From Taxawa tesnikishii (nom. ined.) (taxonomy: Eukaryota; Ascomycota; Dothideomycetes; Dothideales), in NCBI GenBank assembly GCA_030247885.1, contig JAPDRO010000009.1:1168082-1232081 (forward strand): a DNA stretch of 64,000 bases. Reading direction: 5' to 3'. Under the pieces are notes generated by a model that saw only the letters and a program-made list of their open reading frames with translations, was not told where the DNA came from and did not search any database. Shown here in pieces: positions 11,555-22,459 of this stretch (positions within the stretch are counted from its first letter, which is position 1; each line of letters begins with the position of its first letter). The position numbers and the translations under genes are program-made.

Positions 11555-12031
11555 GTAATTTCTATCTTCTCATGCTATCTTCAGCCCTGTTGACTGCTCA
11601 ACTTCCAGCACGAATTCCTGCTCTCCCTGTTGCCAATCCCCTGCCGACAGCACGCCGGCTTCTACACGAGCGCACATTCACCCGCCATTTCTTCGGTCGT
11701 CGACACACCCACAATCTCGAGGAAGTCTTCGAGGTGGTCCTTGTTGAGCGAGAGACGAGGAACGAAGGATTCCACTAAGCGCTGTTGTTCTCTGAATCGT
11801 CCATCGGAGCTGCTCTTAGCCTTCTCCACATCCCTGGGCGATCCTGACGGGAGAGACTATGGGGAAGTGACAGGTGGAATGAGCCGGGAATGTCCGATGT
11901 ATGCCACGCGTATCGGACATGTCGCACATCATGAGGTATGGCAATGGGCCGCGGCACTTCAGCAAATCCGGCGCGCTGTCTGGGTATGAGTTTGACGGTA
12001 TCTCGGCGAGTCCAGAATTTGTGTTTATCCT

Positions 12032-13165
12032 TCAGTACCGGTAACGAAGCAGATGATTTTCCGTATCCATTACTTCTCCCACCGTAACAGGGACTGCGAT
12101 TCCTTGCATGCGCACCTCGTCGGAGAGCTGTGCCATATCCATAGAGTGTCGCTGCTTGTGGCCGCCGTACTCATTGAAGCGCTTCTCCGGGTCGCGTTGC
12201 TGCCACAACCACCATAGCCTGTCGAGCTGGGTATGATGCAAGAAGAACAGCGGGTCGTATGGCGCTGTGAATGTCTCAAAGTCACCGCCAATTCCAAATG
12301 GAATAGCATCGTGCACTTTGCTCTCCATCTCTGCGACGAAGGCTTCGTAGGTGTTCAGTTGAAGCGTTTCCTCGATGGACTCCGGGGTGACTAGTTTGCC
12401 ATCGATCTGTCCCAGAGTGCCGTCGTCTTTGCGAAACCCGCGCGATAGACAGTGTGGCTGGGCTTTTATATCATAAAAATCCGCAATCACATCCATAAAC
12501 GGTCCGTCAGTGACGCAACGTCCAGTCCGGCCAATAGTGATGCTCCCGTCCTTCTCGCCGTCGCCACCAAACCCAGTCTTTGGATCGAAGACAACGCTTT
12601 CAGCCAGATGGTACGCATCCAGAGTCCAGTCCCAGTAGACCAGGGCACCTCCATAACCGCACTCCTCTCGTAGCGCGGTCTCATAGATGTGCAAGAAGTA
12701 CCTATGCCAGGGAAGAAACGGCGCACTGTGATGTGTGTAGTAGCCAACGTGGCTATGGATCCAAGGAAAGTCTGCGTAGCGGCTGCTGTTCGCGTTTAGC
12801 TTGGACGGCTGTTCAAGGAGACATCGTACAGCACTGATATACTGTTGTTGCTCGGCATGAGAGATGGTACGCCATTCGCGCCGAACGACCGCTTGTCCTG
12901 GCCTACCTGTGGCAGAAGGTGCTGAGGGCGGCGCTGTTTTGTCTGAATCTGAACTGCTGGTGTCTGGCGTGTTCCGGCCGGATTCAGGAGTAAAGACACT
13001 GGCCGCTCCGATCACGGTGAGGAATATGGCTGCTGCAAAGAGCGAAAGCAGGATCCTTCGTTCAGACAGATGATTGCGAACGTTCCGCGTCGACACGATC
13101 GACAATTGCTCCTCATCATCAGTCGCAACTGCTTTGTACTGCTTGTGTTCAGCAAAGGGCCACAT
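12032..13165 (-). CDS. tyrosinase-family copper protein with N-terminal membrane anchor
   Basis: Single exon, 377 codons from the ATG at 13163-13165 (MWPFAEHKQ); the open frame extends further upstream but has no other ATG. Residues ~38-58 are a hydrophobic anchor after a short charged cytosolic tail, followed by a Ser/Thr/Pro linker. The CuA part contains HVGYYTHHSAPFLPWHRYFLHIYE-type spacing with PWHRYF, and YWDWTLD follows. The CuB part holds VHDAIPFGIGGDF and DPLFFLHHTQLDRLWWLWQ. Tyrosinases hydroxylate or oxidise phenols; fungal relatives make melanin or tailor peptide metabolites. In the first CuB motif the expected second His of HxxxH is Pro, so activity on phenols is uncertain. Confidence 0.85.
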   Translation of the reverse strand: MWPFAEHKQYKAVATDDEEQLSIVSTRNVRNHLSERRILLSLFAAAIFLTVIGAASVFTPESGRNTPDTSSSDSDKTAPPSAPSATGRPGQAVVRREWRTISHAEQQQYISAVRCLLEQPSKLNANSSRYADFPWIHSHVGYYTHHSAPFLPWHRYFLHIYETALREECGYGGALVYWDWTLDAYHLAESVVFDPKTGFGGDGEKDGSITIGRTGRCVTDGPFMDVIADFYDIKAQPHCLSRGFRKDDGTLGQIDGKLVTPESIEETLQLNTYEAFVAEMESKVHDAIPFGIGGDFETFTAPYDPLFFLHHTQLDRLWWLWQQRDPEKRFNEYGGHKQRHSMDMAQLSDEVRMQGIAVPVTVGEVMDTENHLLRYRY

Positions 13166-13837
13166 CGTGTGCAAGCCAAGGAAGAGGAAGCATGGATTGC
13201 GCAACCCGTCCTCATGAGGATATCGATGGATATATGAGACATGCAAGCCACTTATCTATACTTCGCAGCATCGTGTGTTTAATTCAGCCACAGGTGCACA
13301 AGAATGGAGTCGGTAGAGGAAGAGGAGGAGAGGCTCGAACGAACCAAATTGCCCCGCAGACGGCACGTGGTGCACCTCAGCTCTCGGCACACAAGCCTTC
13401 GATCCTCCAACCCTGCCTACTTTCTATATTGTTCATCTGCTCATGCACAGTGCGTGCGCGTCAACAACGTAACGTGTTGAAAACAATCGAGCTCGATTGC
13501 GTTTCATTTACTCCATGCCACCCCACAAGACAACCCCTTTCACTCGAACGACTCCGTGCACAGTTCTCAAATGGACAAGGTCGACATTCCTTGCTGGCGG
13601 CTCTAATGGACGATGTTTTTCAAGTGACCAGCACTTTACTGGGCTTCAAGCTCAACTCGACATCCTCCACGCTCGGTTTCGTGTCTTTCTCTGACATGCT
13701 GTCCAATTTCCACTTGCCGTACCAGCTCCGGCAGGGCCTTCCGGCCTCACTGTGAGTGCTGCCCTTCCGCTGGAGCTTTGTTTCATGCAGATGAGTCGTT
13801 GTGACTTGTTGCGTGATACCGAACCAGGATGGCAGTC
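13166..13837. other. intergenic upstream of the tyrosinase gene
   Basis: An open frame of 187 codons lies on the plus strand (13192-13755), but its composition is low-information and it overlaps the tyrosinase 5' region, so I do not call it a gene. Otherwise nothing seen. Confidence 0.4.
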
Positions 13838-14038
13838 TCAAAGAGGGAATCGAGACGATTGGGACTTGCGTGACTCCACCTGATCATGGAGGACCAGAGG
13901 CCGGAGACCTCGAGCTTTGCTCTCTTCGCGCGCCTGGCGCAGCTTGGAAATGTAGACTTGAATGGTGACAGAGATCAGGATCACGGCCAGCATGCCCACG
14001 ATCACGAGCGAGAAGATGGCACTGCCTGGAAGCTTCAT
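13838..14038 (-). CDS. putative small single-pass membrane protein (66 aa)
   Basis: ATG at 14036-14038. The peptide starts MKLPGSAIF and has one strong membrane segment (SLVIVGMLAVILISVTIQVYI, residues ~10-30). A basic, Arg/Glu-rich cytosolic tail follows. The hydrophobic-then-basic order suggests a signal anchor. No family recognised. It is similar in size, layout and strand to the small ORF at 14866-15048; they do not share clear residue identity. Confidence 0.4.
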   Translation of the reverse strand: MKLPGSAIFSLVIVGMLAVILISVTIQVYISKLRQAREESKARGLRPLVLHDQVESRKSQSSRFPL

Positions 14039-14865
14039 GATTGCTCGTTTCTGCCGCGGCTTGTATGGTTCGACAGTTTGGTATTTTATACAAGGTCTTG
14101 GGAACAAAAATTTGACTGCATAACGGCTTGGTTTTGAGGAGGCTGTTCCTTCAAGCCAAGTGTTCTGTTCTTTGATCGTTTGTCACAATGTGTTTGTTTG
14201 GTGTCCTTGTTCACGTCTCGAAGTACCGCTCGGCGGCAATGCCTTTTCTCTTTAACGACAAAGCGAAACAAGATCTCCTGCACAATGGAAAACGTGTACG
14301 GTGGCATGTATTTCAAAGAATGTCAAAGGGCGGCAGGCACAGTACCCTCCACATGGGTGAAAGACAGCGTGGACGTGACGAAAAGGTTCACAAGTACGGA
14401 AGAAGCAATGTATTACAGCAAGCGTGTACTGGCCAAGCATCAGGTGCGTTCAAACATGAAGGTAAGTATGCATTTTATATAGGCTGTTGAGACTGCTAAC
14501 ATCGAGCTTGGTTTAAGAAGCCCATGCTCGTCAGTCTGGGTGCTGTGACGTATCTGGCTCATGCTCAGTGCCGGATTGTTAACTATAGATTTTTGCAAAG
14601 CTTCGGCGTCAACAACAACCCGACCTTGTGCCTCCGACGTTTACACGTCAAGACCAGTTTCGTTGGAAGTGTCGGTTCTAGTTAAGTGGTACAGACGTTA
14701 ACTCAAGAACTCTCCCTGCACAGTGCCCGCACTATCATTGAGGGATCATGCCAACTCGACATTGTGAAATCCAGCAATCGGACGATCCGACGGTCGCCCA
14801 GTCTGGTTCTGCTCATACCTCGCCGCAATCCTTCCATCCATAGCGATGGGGCCCGCGTCGCCATA
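14039..14865. other. intergenic between two small membrane-protein ORFs
   Basis: Overlapping short frames at 14180-14490 (plus strand) have no recognisable motif and I do not call them. It should contain the promoter of the 13838-14038 ORF. Confidence 0.35.
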
Positions 14866-15048
14866 CTAAACCGGTATCCGGACGTTATTTCGATTGAGAT
14901 TGTACTGCATGCGCTGCAAGTGGAGTTGTTGGCTCTTGGCTGTATTGCGGCGGCTGCTGACGAAATGCGCAATGATGGCGCAGAGCGGACCACATCCGAC
15001 CATGGCTAAGAGGACAAGGGCTAGAAGTTCTGCGTTGTTGATTGCCAT
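14866..15048 (-). CDS. putative small single-pass membrane protein (60 aa)
   Basis: ATG at 15046-15048. Residues 7-29 form one hydrophobic segment (ELLALVLLAMVGCGPLCAIIAHF), followed by a basic tail rich in Arg, Asn and Gln. No family recognised. The same plan (short N-terminus, one membrane span, basic tail) is seen at 13838-14038 and, at the N-terminus, at 10653-11014. Confidence 0.4.
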   Translation of the reverse strand: MAINNAELLALVLLAMVGCGPLCAIIAHFVSSRRNTAKSQQLHLQRMQYNLNRNNVRIPV

Positions 15049-15788
15049 GTCACTGTTACTCAGGCCTGCTGAGGGAAGTATAGTCTGTTGCACCTTCTTC
15101 CTCTGAACTTGAGTGTCGTATATCTTGGGGGACAAGAACGAAGACCGCCAAGAGCGTGGGTCTAATCAACCTTTCAACGATTTCGCGTGAGCCGGCACGA
15201 CGATATGCTGCCTCTCATTGTCCGAGTTCTTTGATGCCCATTTGCCAGATCCCTTGCGATTAATGAACCTCATGACTCTTTCTTTGCGCGTTCATCACAG
15301 CTTTGTCTCTTCTGAGACACACAAAGACACGAAGCGCCACAGTTACAGAAGGGTGTAAGCTCCTTGTAAAACTCGGGCATGCACGGAGTCTTACCGACAA
15401 AACAATAGACATGCAAAACTTCTACAACAGCTACGTTCCAAGCCCGAATCCAAAAGAGACTAACCATGTCATAGGTGGAAATATCATTCCACTGCTAGCA
15501 GGACAAAGTCGCTAGCCGGCCGGACTGACAGTCGCGGATGGGCTGACACTACCAACTTTCCCATCCCTCCCGATCCCGTCGTACTAGACAGATACGTCGC
15601 AACAGGCGGTGAGGAGAATCGATACTAGGCAAGCCAGTGAGACACTAAAAGCGTTTCTCAAAAGAAGTCGTAAACCTTTCGGGAAAGTAGTTCGTAAAGT
15701 TCCGCGTAGTCCCACTTCCTGGCAGGCAGGCATGCACATCTTTCTTCCGCGGTCTCTGAGCCATCAACAACACCCAGACCATACGCAA
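15049..15788. other. intergenic
   Basis: No supported gene or repeat. It contains the 3' end of the racemase-like transcript (stop at 15789-15791). Confidence 0.4.
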
Positions 15789-16555
15789 TTACGCCTCGTC
15801 ACTCCGTTTTAACCTAAACAACCTCCCCCACCCTTCCACCGCATCCTCAACCTCCACCATCCTCAGCGCCCACCAAGCCGTCACAACCACACTATCAAAA
15901 ATCCACTTCCCCAGCTCCCTCTCGGTACCCTCCACCAACGGCGCCGCAGGCCAATTCGTACACGCCACTACCACTGCCTCACTTTCCTCATCGTCCGCCT
16001 TCCGGATAACATTCCAGATGGCCTCAACCCTGGTCCTCGCAATCTCACGATTGCTCTCCGGCACAGCCTGCATCCTCGCCGTCTTCACAACCTCAAACCC
16101 ACACCCGGAATAAAACGTTACCAGCTTGGCAGTAAGCGCGTCCGTATACGGCACCGCAAGACTGATCCTCTGCACCCCGGTAAACTTCAAGGCCTCGACC
16201 ATGGCGAGCGTGGTCGTGGAGCAAGGAACACCGGTCGCGGCGCTCATTTCCGCTGCCAGCTGTTCGTCAGCGGAGAGATCGGCGCCGATCCACATGCCCG
16301 ATGTCCCATTCCAGAGAATGGCGTCGACGCCGGCGTCGGCGAGGAGTTGGGCTGCGGCGATCATGTTTGCGGTGGAGAATTGGGACGTCGAGGCGGTGTC
16401 AGTGCCGAGGGTTTGGACGCGGACGCGGCTAAAGTGGACAGATATGGCTGGAGAGATGGAGGAGAGGATGGCCGTTGTGAGGGGCTCGAGGGCGGTGTTG
16501 GAGGAGGGGACTATGAAGCCGAGTTTTTGCAGCTGGAGAGGTTGGGGAGGGGCAT
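15789..16555 (-). CDS. Asp/Glu racemase superfamily enzyme (maleate isomerase / arylmalonate decarboxylase type)
   Basis: The frame holds LGFIVPSSNTALEPL, the usual N-terminal strand and Asn motif, then ILWNGTSGMW, a central PCSTTTLA segment, SLAVPYTDALTAKL, and VVACTNWPAAPLVE with the C-terminal catalytic Cys. Racemases and maleate isomerases have two catalytic Cys, one per half; here the first-half position reads Gly-Thr-Ser, as in arylmalonate decarboxylase, so a one-cysteine chemistry is likely. No ATG lies in this frame near the start. An ATG at 16553-16555 is one base out of frame, just before two C4 runs (+ strand GGGG at 16544-16547 and 16549-16552). One extra base there gives a natural start and ~255 residues. 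Substrate unknown. Confidence 0.8.
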
Positions 16556-16965
16556 TGTCGGTGAGTCCGATGGAGTTCTTGGGGTGAGGAAGGGATGGGT
16601 TAGTTGGTAAAGAGAGGCTGCGAGGTGCATGGATGTTGAAAGGAGGACAAGGGAGATTGGGAAAGATAGATATTTGTATGAGTAAGAATAGATGGACTGG
16701 CACCACCTTCCTTTTTCTGTGGGATAGGCCAATGAAGCCTTGATAAGATGCTAAATAGATGGTACAGAGTAGTGATATGCATACCTGCTGCCTTCGTTGT
16801 GTGGCTGTGCAACTACACTAGGCTCGAACAGACAATCCCACTATAATGCAGGTGTTTCGGGTGAGCTGTTCGGACTGCCGACGAGCCAGACTATGATTTG
16901 CCTGTAGCCTGCTCTTCGCTCATAGCCCACTTTGGTAGTCGTTGGGTATTCCACATATCGTCCCT

Positions 16966-17424
16966 TTACAAGAAAAGCAGAGATCCTCCGATGATCAACG
17001 AATTGCAAACACCAAAGATGTGTCCGTAGATCGCGCTCTTGTCACCGTACCACTCCACAAGCAACAAATCCGCCAGTGTCGTGACCAACCCGCTCGCAAC
17101 AACCGTTCCCAGCGCCCGTCTATCCCTCCAATACGCGCCGAACGCAAGCAAACAGACGCCGTTCTGGATGTTCCTCGACGCGATCGCTGCGACAAGCGCG
17201 CGCTGCTGTTTTGATGCCGGCGTGTCTTTCTCCGCTTCTTCTGAGGCTTGCAACCTCCCGGGTTGAGTGGTTGATGTGAAAGGGAGACCGTAGCCTTTTG
17301 CGAATTCGAAAGGGTTGGCGAGACCGCCCAGGCCGAAGAGGGAGACCTCCATGCAGCCGATCAGGATGGCCAAGGTCTCGGCTGGTGGTGGGAGCCGGTT
17401 GAAGATGGGGTGGATGGAGCTCAT
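16966..17424 (-). CDS. DUF4267-type small membrane protein
   Basis: Single exon of 152 codons from ATG at 17422-17424. The order of segments fits DUF4267: an N-terminal span (ETLAILIGCMEVSLFGLGG), the 'NPFEFAKGYGLPF' region, a polar loop, RNIQNGVCLLAFGAYWRDRRALG, then two further spans, the last ending at the C-terminus. Four membrane helices in total. The function of the family is not known; members often sit beside secondary-metabolism enzymes. Its neighbour, the racemase-like gene, is on the same strand 410 bases downstream, so a metabolic link is possible but not shown. Confidence 0.7.
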   Translation of the reverse strand: MSSIHPIFNRLPPPAETLAILIGCMEVSLFGLGGLANPFEFAKGYGLPFTSTTQPGRLQASEEAEKDTPASKQQRALVAAIASRNIQNGVCLLAFGAYWRDRRALGTVVASGLVTTLADLLLVEWYGDKSAIYGHIFGVCNSLIIGGSLLFL

Positions 17425-17700
17425 TGTCGCGGCAGGCCTGGAGGCGTGGACGTGATGGGCTGGCTTGGTGGGATTGCGAGGTGAAGAGACGCTTTCCGAA
17501 AACCTACCAAGACCTTTTGCGGGCAGCCCGAGCTATATATCGTACATAAACAACGGACTCCAATGGGGCCGATCAAATCAGTCAGCTTGAGCATGGAGCA
17601 GCATCCATGCATTGCCAAACAAGGCTAGGGACAATGCCAAGACTTTCACAAGCCAAAGTTCAGCACTCGACAAAGCTGGAGATGGACATTTCTTTCCGAC

Positions 17701-19051
17701 ATGCAAAGGACGCCATGGCTATGTGCCGGATGCCTGCAGCGTCTCGTGCGGCCTCTATCGCGACACGGCGTCCGTCTGCAGAGTACAGGTAAACCCGCCG
17801 ACCACAGCAACACGCGAATCTTCTCCCTGACAACGACCAGCTGCATCCCAAACCGGTGACATATCCCCAGCATTGCTCTCGCGAGCACGATCAGTGGCCA
17901 AAGAGCACGCAACAATCACCGAAAAGCTCGCCGTCGACTTCGATGCGCGCGCCGCAAAGAAACTCGGAGAGCTCTCCTCCGTCACCGCCGCCCTGAAAGA
18001 ATGGGAGAAGGCCAAGGAGTCGCTCAACGAGCTTCACACCCTCCTATCCGATCCCGAGACCGACCGCGAAATGCACGATCTAGCTTCCGAAGAGATCCCT
18101 CCTACCCAGAATGCTCTGTCGCAAGCGTCCAGCGCGCTCAAATCTTCCCTCGTCCCGCCCCATCCGTTCGCACAACTACCCTGTATGATCGAAATACGGC
18201 CCGGCGCTGGCGGCTCAGAGGCAGCACTCTTCGCAGGCGATCTACTGCGCATGTATACATCCTATTGCAACCGTGCGGGGCTACGGTGCAACATTCTCAA
18301 ATATGAAGATGCGGACGGGCAAGCCGACCCACGGGGCTCGGACGCACCGCTCCAGGAAGCCGTGCTCGAGATCGACACCCCGGGTTCATACGGCGTGCTC
18401 CGCTGCGAAGCGGGCGTGCACAGAGTGCAGCGCGTGCCGGCAACAGAAAGCAAAGGACGCACGCACACCAGCGCCGCGAGCGTGCTGGTGCTGCCATCGT
18501 TCCCCGAGGATCCCGGTAAGGAGCTAGGAGAAGACAGTTTCGATGATCCGAACAGCGATTACTACATAGACCCCAAGGATGTGCGGACAGACATCATGCG
18601 CGCGAGGGGTGCGGGCGGCCAGCACGTTAACACGACGGATAGTGCCGTGAGGCTGACGCATCTGCCGACTGGCACGGTCGCGGCATGTCAGGACTCGCGG
18701 TCACAGCCCAAGAACAGGGAGAAGGCATGGCGGCTGCTAAGGAGTAGGATCGCGCAGGCGAGGAGGGAGGCCAGGGAAGAGGAGATGGTGGCGCTGAGAC
18801 GGAGCGTGGTGGGTGTGGCGAAGATGGGGAGAGGTGACAAGGTGCGGACGTACAACTGGGGGCAGCAGAGGGTCACGGATCACAGGAGTGGCATGAGTGT
18901 GCATGACCTGGATGATGTTTTGGAGGGCGGAATAGAGCTTGAGCGGGTAATGGAGAGTGTGAGGAGTTGGCTGGGGGAGCAGGAGGTACTGGGACTGGTG
19001 GCTGAGGAAGAGGCCAAGGCTAAGGAGAAGGAGAAGGAGAAGGGAGCGTAG
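17701..19051 (+). CDS. mrf1: mitochondrial class I peptide chain release factor 1
   Basis: Exon 1 17701-17788 and exon 2 17871-19051; about 422 residues. Exon 1 encodes an Arg-rich, acid-free leader (PWLCAGCLQRLVRPLSRHG), a mitochondrial targeting sequence, and the splice restores an Ala codon. Exon 2 begins with the helical RF1 domain (ARSVAKEHATITEKL). It then has RPGAGGSEAALFAGDL, HRVQRVPATESKGRTHTS with the PxT stop-codon reading motif, and RARGAGGQHVNTTDSAVRL with the GGQ hydrolysis motif. SQPKNREKAWRLL and RTYNWGQQRVTDHRSG follow. It releases the finished chain on mitochondrial ribosomes at UAA/UAG. The frame is intact. Confidence 0.93.
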
Positions 19052-19204
19052 ATTGTATCGTTCATGTATAGTACACGTATCTTACTTTGTACAAGACGAA
19101 GCACGAGCTCCGGCAGTGGGGCAGCAACGGGCAACAGTCGAGAAGTGAGTGGACGGCAAGGCTGAAGTGGCCTTCTCGCCGATTCCTCTTGGCTGGCTGG
19201 CTCG

Positions 19205-19266
19205 ATTCAATTCAATTCAATTCGATTCAATCCAATCCAGTCGAATCCAATCCAATCCAATTCAAT
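19205..19266. repeat. degenerate pentanucleotide microsatellite
   Basis: About twelve tandem five-base units of the forms TTCAA and ATCCA/ATTCA, 62 bases, in the promoter-side intergenic region between mrf1 and the gamma-GT gene. Confidence 0.85.
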
Positions 19267-19658
19267 GGTGCTGTTGACTAGACTCGGCCATCAACACTAT
19301 TCTCTATCACGATCAAGCCCGTCGCATCGTTCCGAGCAGCGTGTACTATCACATGGCCGTCGGCCGGCAAGAGGATGCCGCGGCAACAAGATCGGATAAC
19401 ATTGTTGCACTGGCGAACGGCAGATGTTCGTTCTGGGGATCCACGCCGATATAGGCAGTCGCTATCATGCTACGACGGAACAGGAAGGTGGGGTGGGCTG
19501 GCGGGGTTGTTAACCCTTCTTTCACTGCTGATACGGAAGATCAAGTAGAACAATCAAAGGGTCCTCGGTCGCGGGGGCCCAAACATCTTGAATCATGCCG
19601 ACCGTCTGACGCCTGTTTACGTACTGGCCCGCGGTTGCTGTTAAGTATCTTTGATATC

Positions 19659-19693
19659 TCTCCTCCTCCTCCTCCTCCTCCTCTTCTTCTTCT
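19659..19693. promoter_or_regulatory. CT-rich tract upstream of the gamma-GT gene
   Basis: Run of CTC/CTT triplets of 35 bases ending about 85 bases before the start codon. It matches the pyrimidine tracts seen near transcription starts in filamentous fungi; it is also a simple microsatellite. Confidence 0.5.
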
Positions 19694-19777
19694 GAACCAA
19701 TTGCCTTCTGTATCGCCCCTTGTACGCATCGACTGCCCGTCTAACTAACTCGGATATCTCGCCATAGTTCTCGCACC

Positions 19778-21705
19778 ATGCCTCTCAATCGCAATGGCAT
19801 TTATCCCTCGTCGGATCCGGACTTCGTCGCTTTCCCAAGCCGGAGGAGTGTTGTCCACAGCACCAAGGGTATCGTGTCCAGCACGCAGCCACTAGCCTCA
19901 CAATGTGGTCTCAAAGTTCTGCAGCAGGGCGGTAACTGCGCCGTAAGTATCCCCGAAGTAACACTCAAATTTTGTACTGACGAGCCCTTAGGACGCCGCA
20001 GTCGCCGTTGCAGCAGGTCTCAACTTGACCGAACCCGGTAGCACAGGTATCGGTGGTGACATGTTCTGCCTCTTCTACAATGCCAAGACGAAGAAGGTCC
20101 ACGCTCTCAACGGATCGGGACGCGCGAGCGGTAATGCAAGCTTGGACAAGATCAGAAACGCGTTGAGTATCCCCGACGGCGAGTCGGGCACCATACCAAT
20201 GTCGAGCGCACACGCGGTTACCGTGCCAGGTGCTGCAGCGGGATGGGTGGATGTTGTTGAGAAATTTGGCAGTGGAAAGTTGAGCATGGAACAGATCCTC
20301 AAGCCCGCCATTGAGTTGGGCGAGGAGGGATTCCCTGTCTCGGAGCTGATGGGATACTACGTAAGAACGTCTGAATGCAGGTCGTGGCAAGCGGTATTGA
20401 CACAGTTGCAGTGGAGCAAGGCCGAGCAGGCAATCAAGGATGCATCCCCCAACTTCGCCGAGATGCTGAAGAAGGACCCGAAAGCAAAGGACGGCTGCAG
20501 AGCACCGAAGCCTGGTGAGATCATGAGAAACCCAACTCTGGCGAACACCTTCAGACTGGTAGCCAAGCACGGCAAGGCAGGCTTCTACTCTGGATCCGTC
20601 GCGGAAGAGCTGGTTAAGGTCGTACAAGATCTCGGCGGATTCCTTACACTGGACGACTTGAAGAACCACATGGAGAAGGGCAGCGAAGAGGTGGACCCAA
20701 TCAGCATCAAGTTCAGCGCACAAGGTACTGGCGACCTACAGGGCGAACACATGCACGACAACTCAAACGAGGGTGTCGAGGTCTGGGAGCACCCGCCCAA
20801 TGGTCAAGGTATCGTTGCCTTGATGGCACTGGGCATGCTGCAGATTCTCGAAGAGCAGGGCAAGATCAGCAAATTCGACGAGAGAGCCCACAACAGCGCC
20901 GAGCACCTACACGCCGTGGTCGAGGTCCTCCGCATCGCTTTCGCCGACGCCAACTGGTGGGTCGCCGACCCGAACGTCTCGAAGGTCCCCTCGGCACGAC
21001 TCATCTCGAAAGAGTACCTCACGGAGCGCTGCAAACTCTTCAGCCCAGACAAAGCCTCAGACTTAATCCACCACGGCTCACCCGCACACAATCACTCCGA
21101 CACCGTCTACTTCGCCGCCACGGACAGCGAGGGCAACGGCATCTCCTTCATCAATTCCAACTACGCCGGCTTCGGCACCTCCATCATCCCCAAGGGCTGC
21201 GGCTTTACCCTGCAGAACCGCGGCTGCAACTTCGTCCTCCAACCCCCGATCACCCTAACATTTTCGCCCCGAACAAGCGCCCTTACCACACCATCATCCC
21301 CGCTCTCATTACCAACCCGTCCGACCAGAGTCTGCATTCGGTCTACGGTGTTATGGGCGGCTTCATGCAACCACAAGGCCACGTGCAGGTCCTGCTAAAC
21401 ATGGTCACCTTCAAACTCACCCCGCAAGCCGCACTGGACGCACCCCGCGTTTGTATCGGTGCCGGTATGCCGGATTCGGGCGATGTCTATGATCGTACGG
21501 TGTATCTCGAAGACGGGGTTCCGAAGGAGACAGCGGAGAAGATGAAGGAGATGGGACACCAGGTTGAGTACGTGACGGGTATGGCGAGAGGCTTGTTTGG
21601 GAGGGGCCAGATTATCAGGTGGCATGTGGATGAGGTGGAGAAGAGGGGGTTTGGAGCGCGGGGAGCGACCCTAGGGGTGATGGGCATGCGCTGCCTTGGA
21701 TGTAG
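19778..21705 (+). CDS. gamma-glutamyltransferase-like Ntn hydrolase; two one-base frame breaks
   Basis: Exons 19778-19942, 19992-20360 and 20412 onward; the second intron is 51 bases and keeps the frame open. Exon 2 starts DAAVAVAAGLNLTEPGSTGIGGD, the gamma-GT signature region. Later come FTLDDLKNH-type, PPNGQGIVALMALGML, and HSDTVYFAATDSEGNGISFINSNY, where the Thr of DTVYF is the expected autoprocessing nucleophile. At C5 (21243-21247) the frame breaks; the next frame continues with APNKRPYHTIIPALIT and YGVMGGFMQPQGHVQVLLNM. At G5 (21645-21649) it breaks again; the final frame ends GDGHALPWM with TAG at 21703-21705. Each needs one more C or G. No signal peptide is seen, so a cytosolic, bacterial-like type. 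It cleaves gamma-glutamyl bonds, for example in glutathione. Confidence 0.88.
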
Positions 21706-22459
21706 ACAGAAAGTCCGCATTGGTAAATAGGACGGACGAGAGAGCGACGAGATGATACCAATGGCTTTTTTTCTTGATTCATACCTTGCGCCTGTACCAT
21801 TACCTGCGTCTGTACCGTTGCATACGTTTTGCGTCTCGAATCTGTTCGTTCCTATCTGGTCTGACGAAGAACGGAAGCTGTGGAGATCCACGTCCAAATG
21901 GCCTCTCCCAGTTCTACTTTGACACTGCAGACTGAGGTGCCGGGACTAGGACACGCTGCGAAAGACAGTCTGGAAACAGCAACAGCACGCCAAAGGTTAC
22001 TGCCTTCACCAGCGGCTTAGCGCACGCGTATACTTAACGGGCTCCGCATCTTGTATCGCTCAATGTGGGTTCACTCGATCTTCCAACTCTACTTTGATAG
22101 TAGTCGAGTTATGAAGGTGCCGTAAATGTCGGTACAGTGGTGCAGTAAGCGGCTCGGAGCTGCCGGAGTTCCGTCCTTCTGCCACCACTTGATCGAGAGC
22201 AAGACGTCAACCGACCGTTTTATCGCATTTCCTCGACGCGAACAAATTACTTGGCTATGACGGATGGGGTAATTTCCAATGAGATACTGTTACAGCCGTT
22301 GAACGCCATGTCGTTGTTGCATTGTGCCGTTAAACGCTCGCTGCACGGCACCTCTACAAATGCTGCGCTTCCCTCAAAGGGCATACTCCGCACTCTCGTT
22401 GCGATTCAAAAAGCGTTCTATGGCTCTTGTTCTTGCTCGATTCTTATACTAGACCGCCC
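21706..22459. other. intergenic between gamma-GT and RGS-LOV genes
   Basis: No supported gene. It contains the terminator of the gamma-GT gene and the promoter of the photoreceptor gene. Confidence 0.45.

Noticed and set aside
13192-13755. 187-codon plus-strand frame upstream of the tyrosinase
   Set aside because: Low-information composition, overlap with the tyrosinase 5' region, no motif.
14180-14490. Overlapping 100-codon plus-strand frames
   Set aside because: Two competing frames with no recognisable feature; I cannot support either as a gene.
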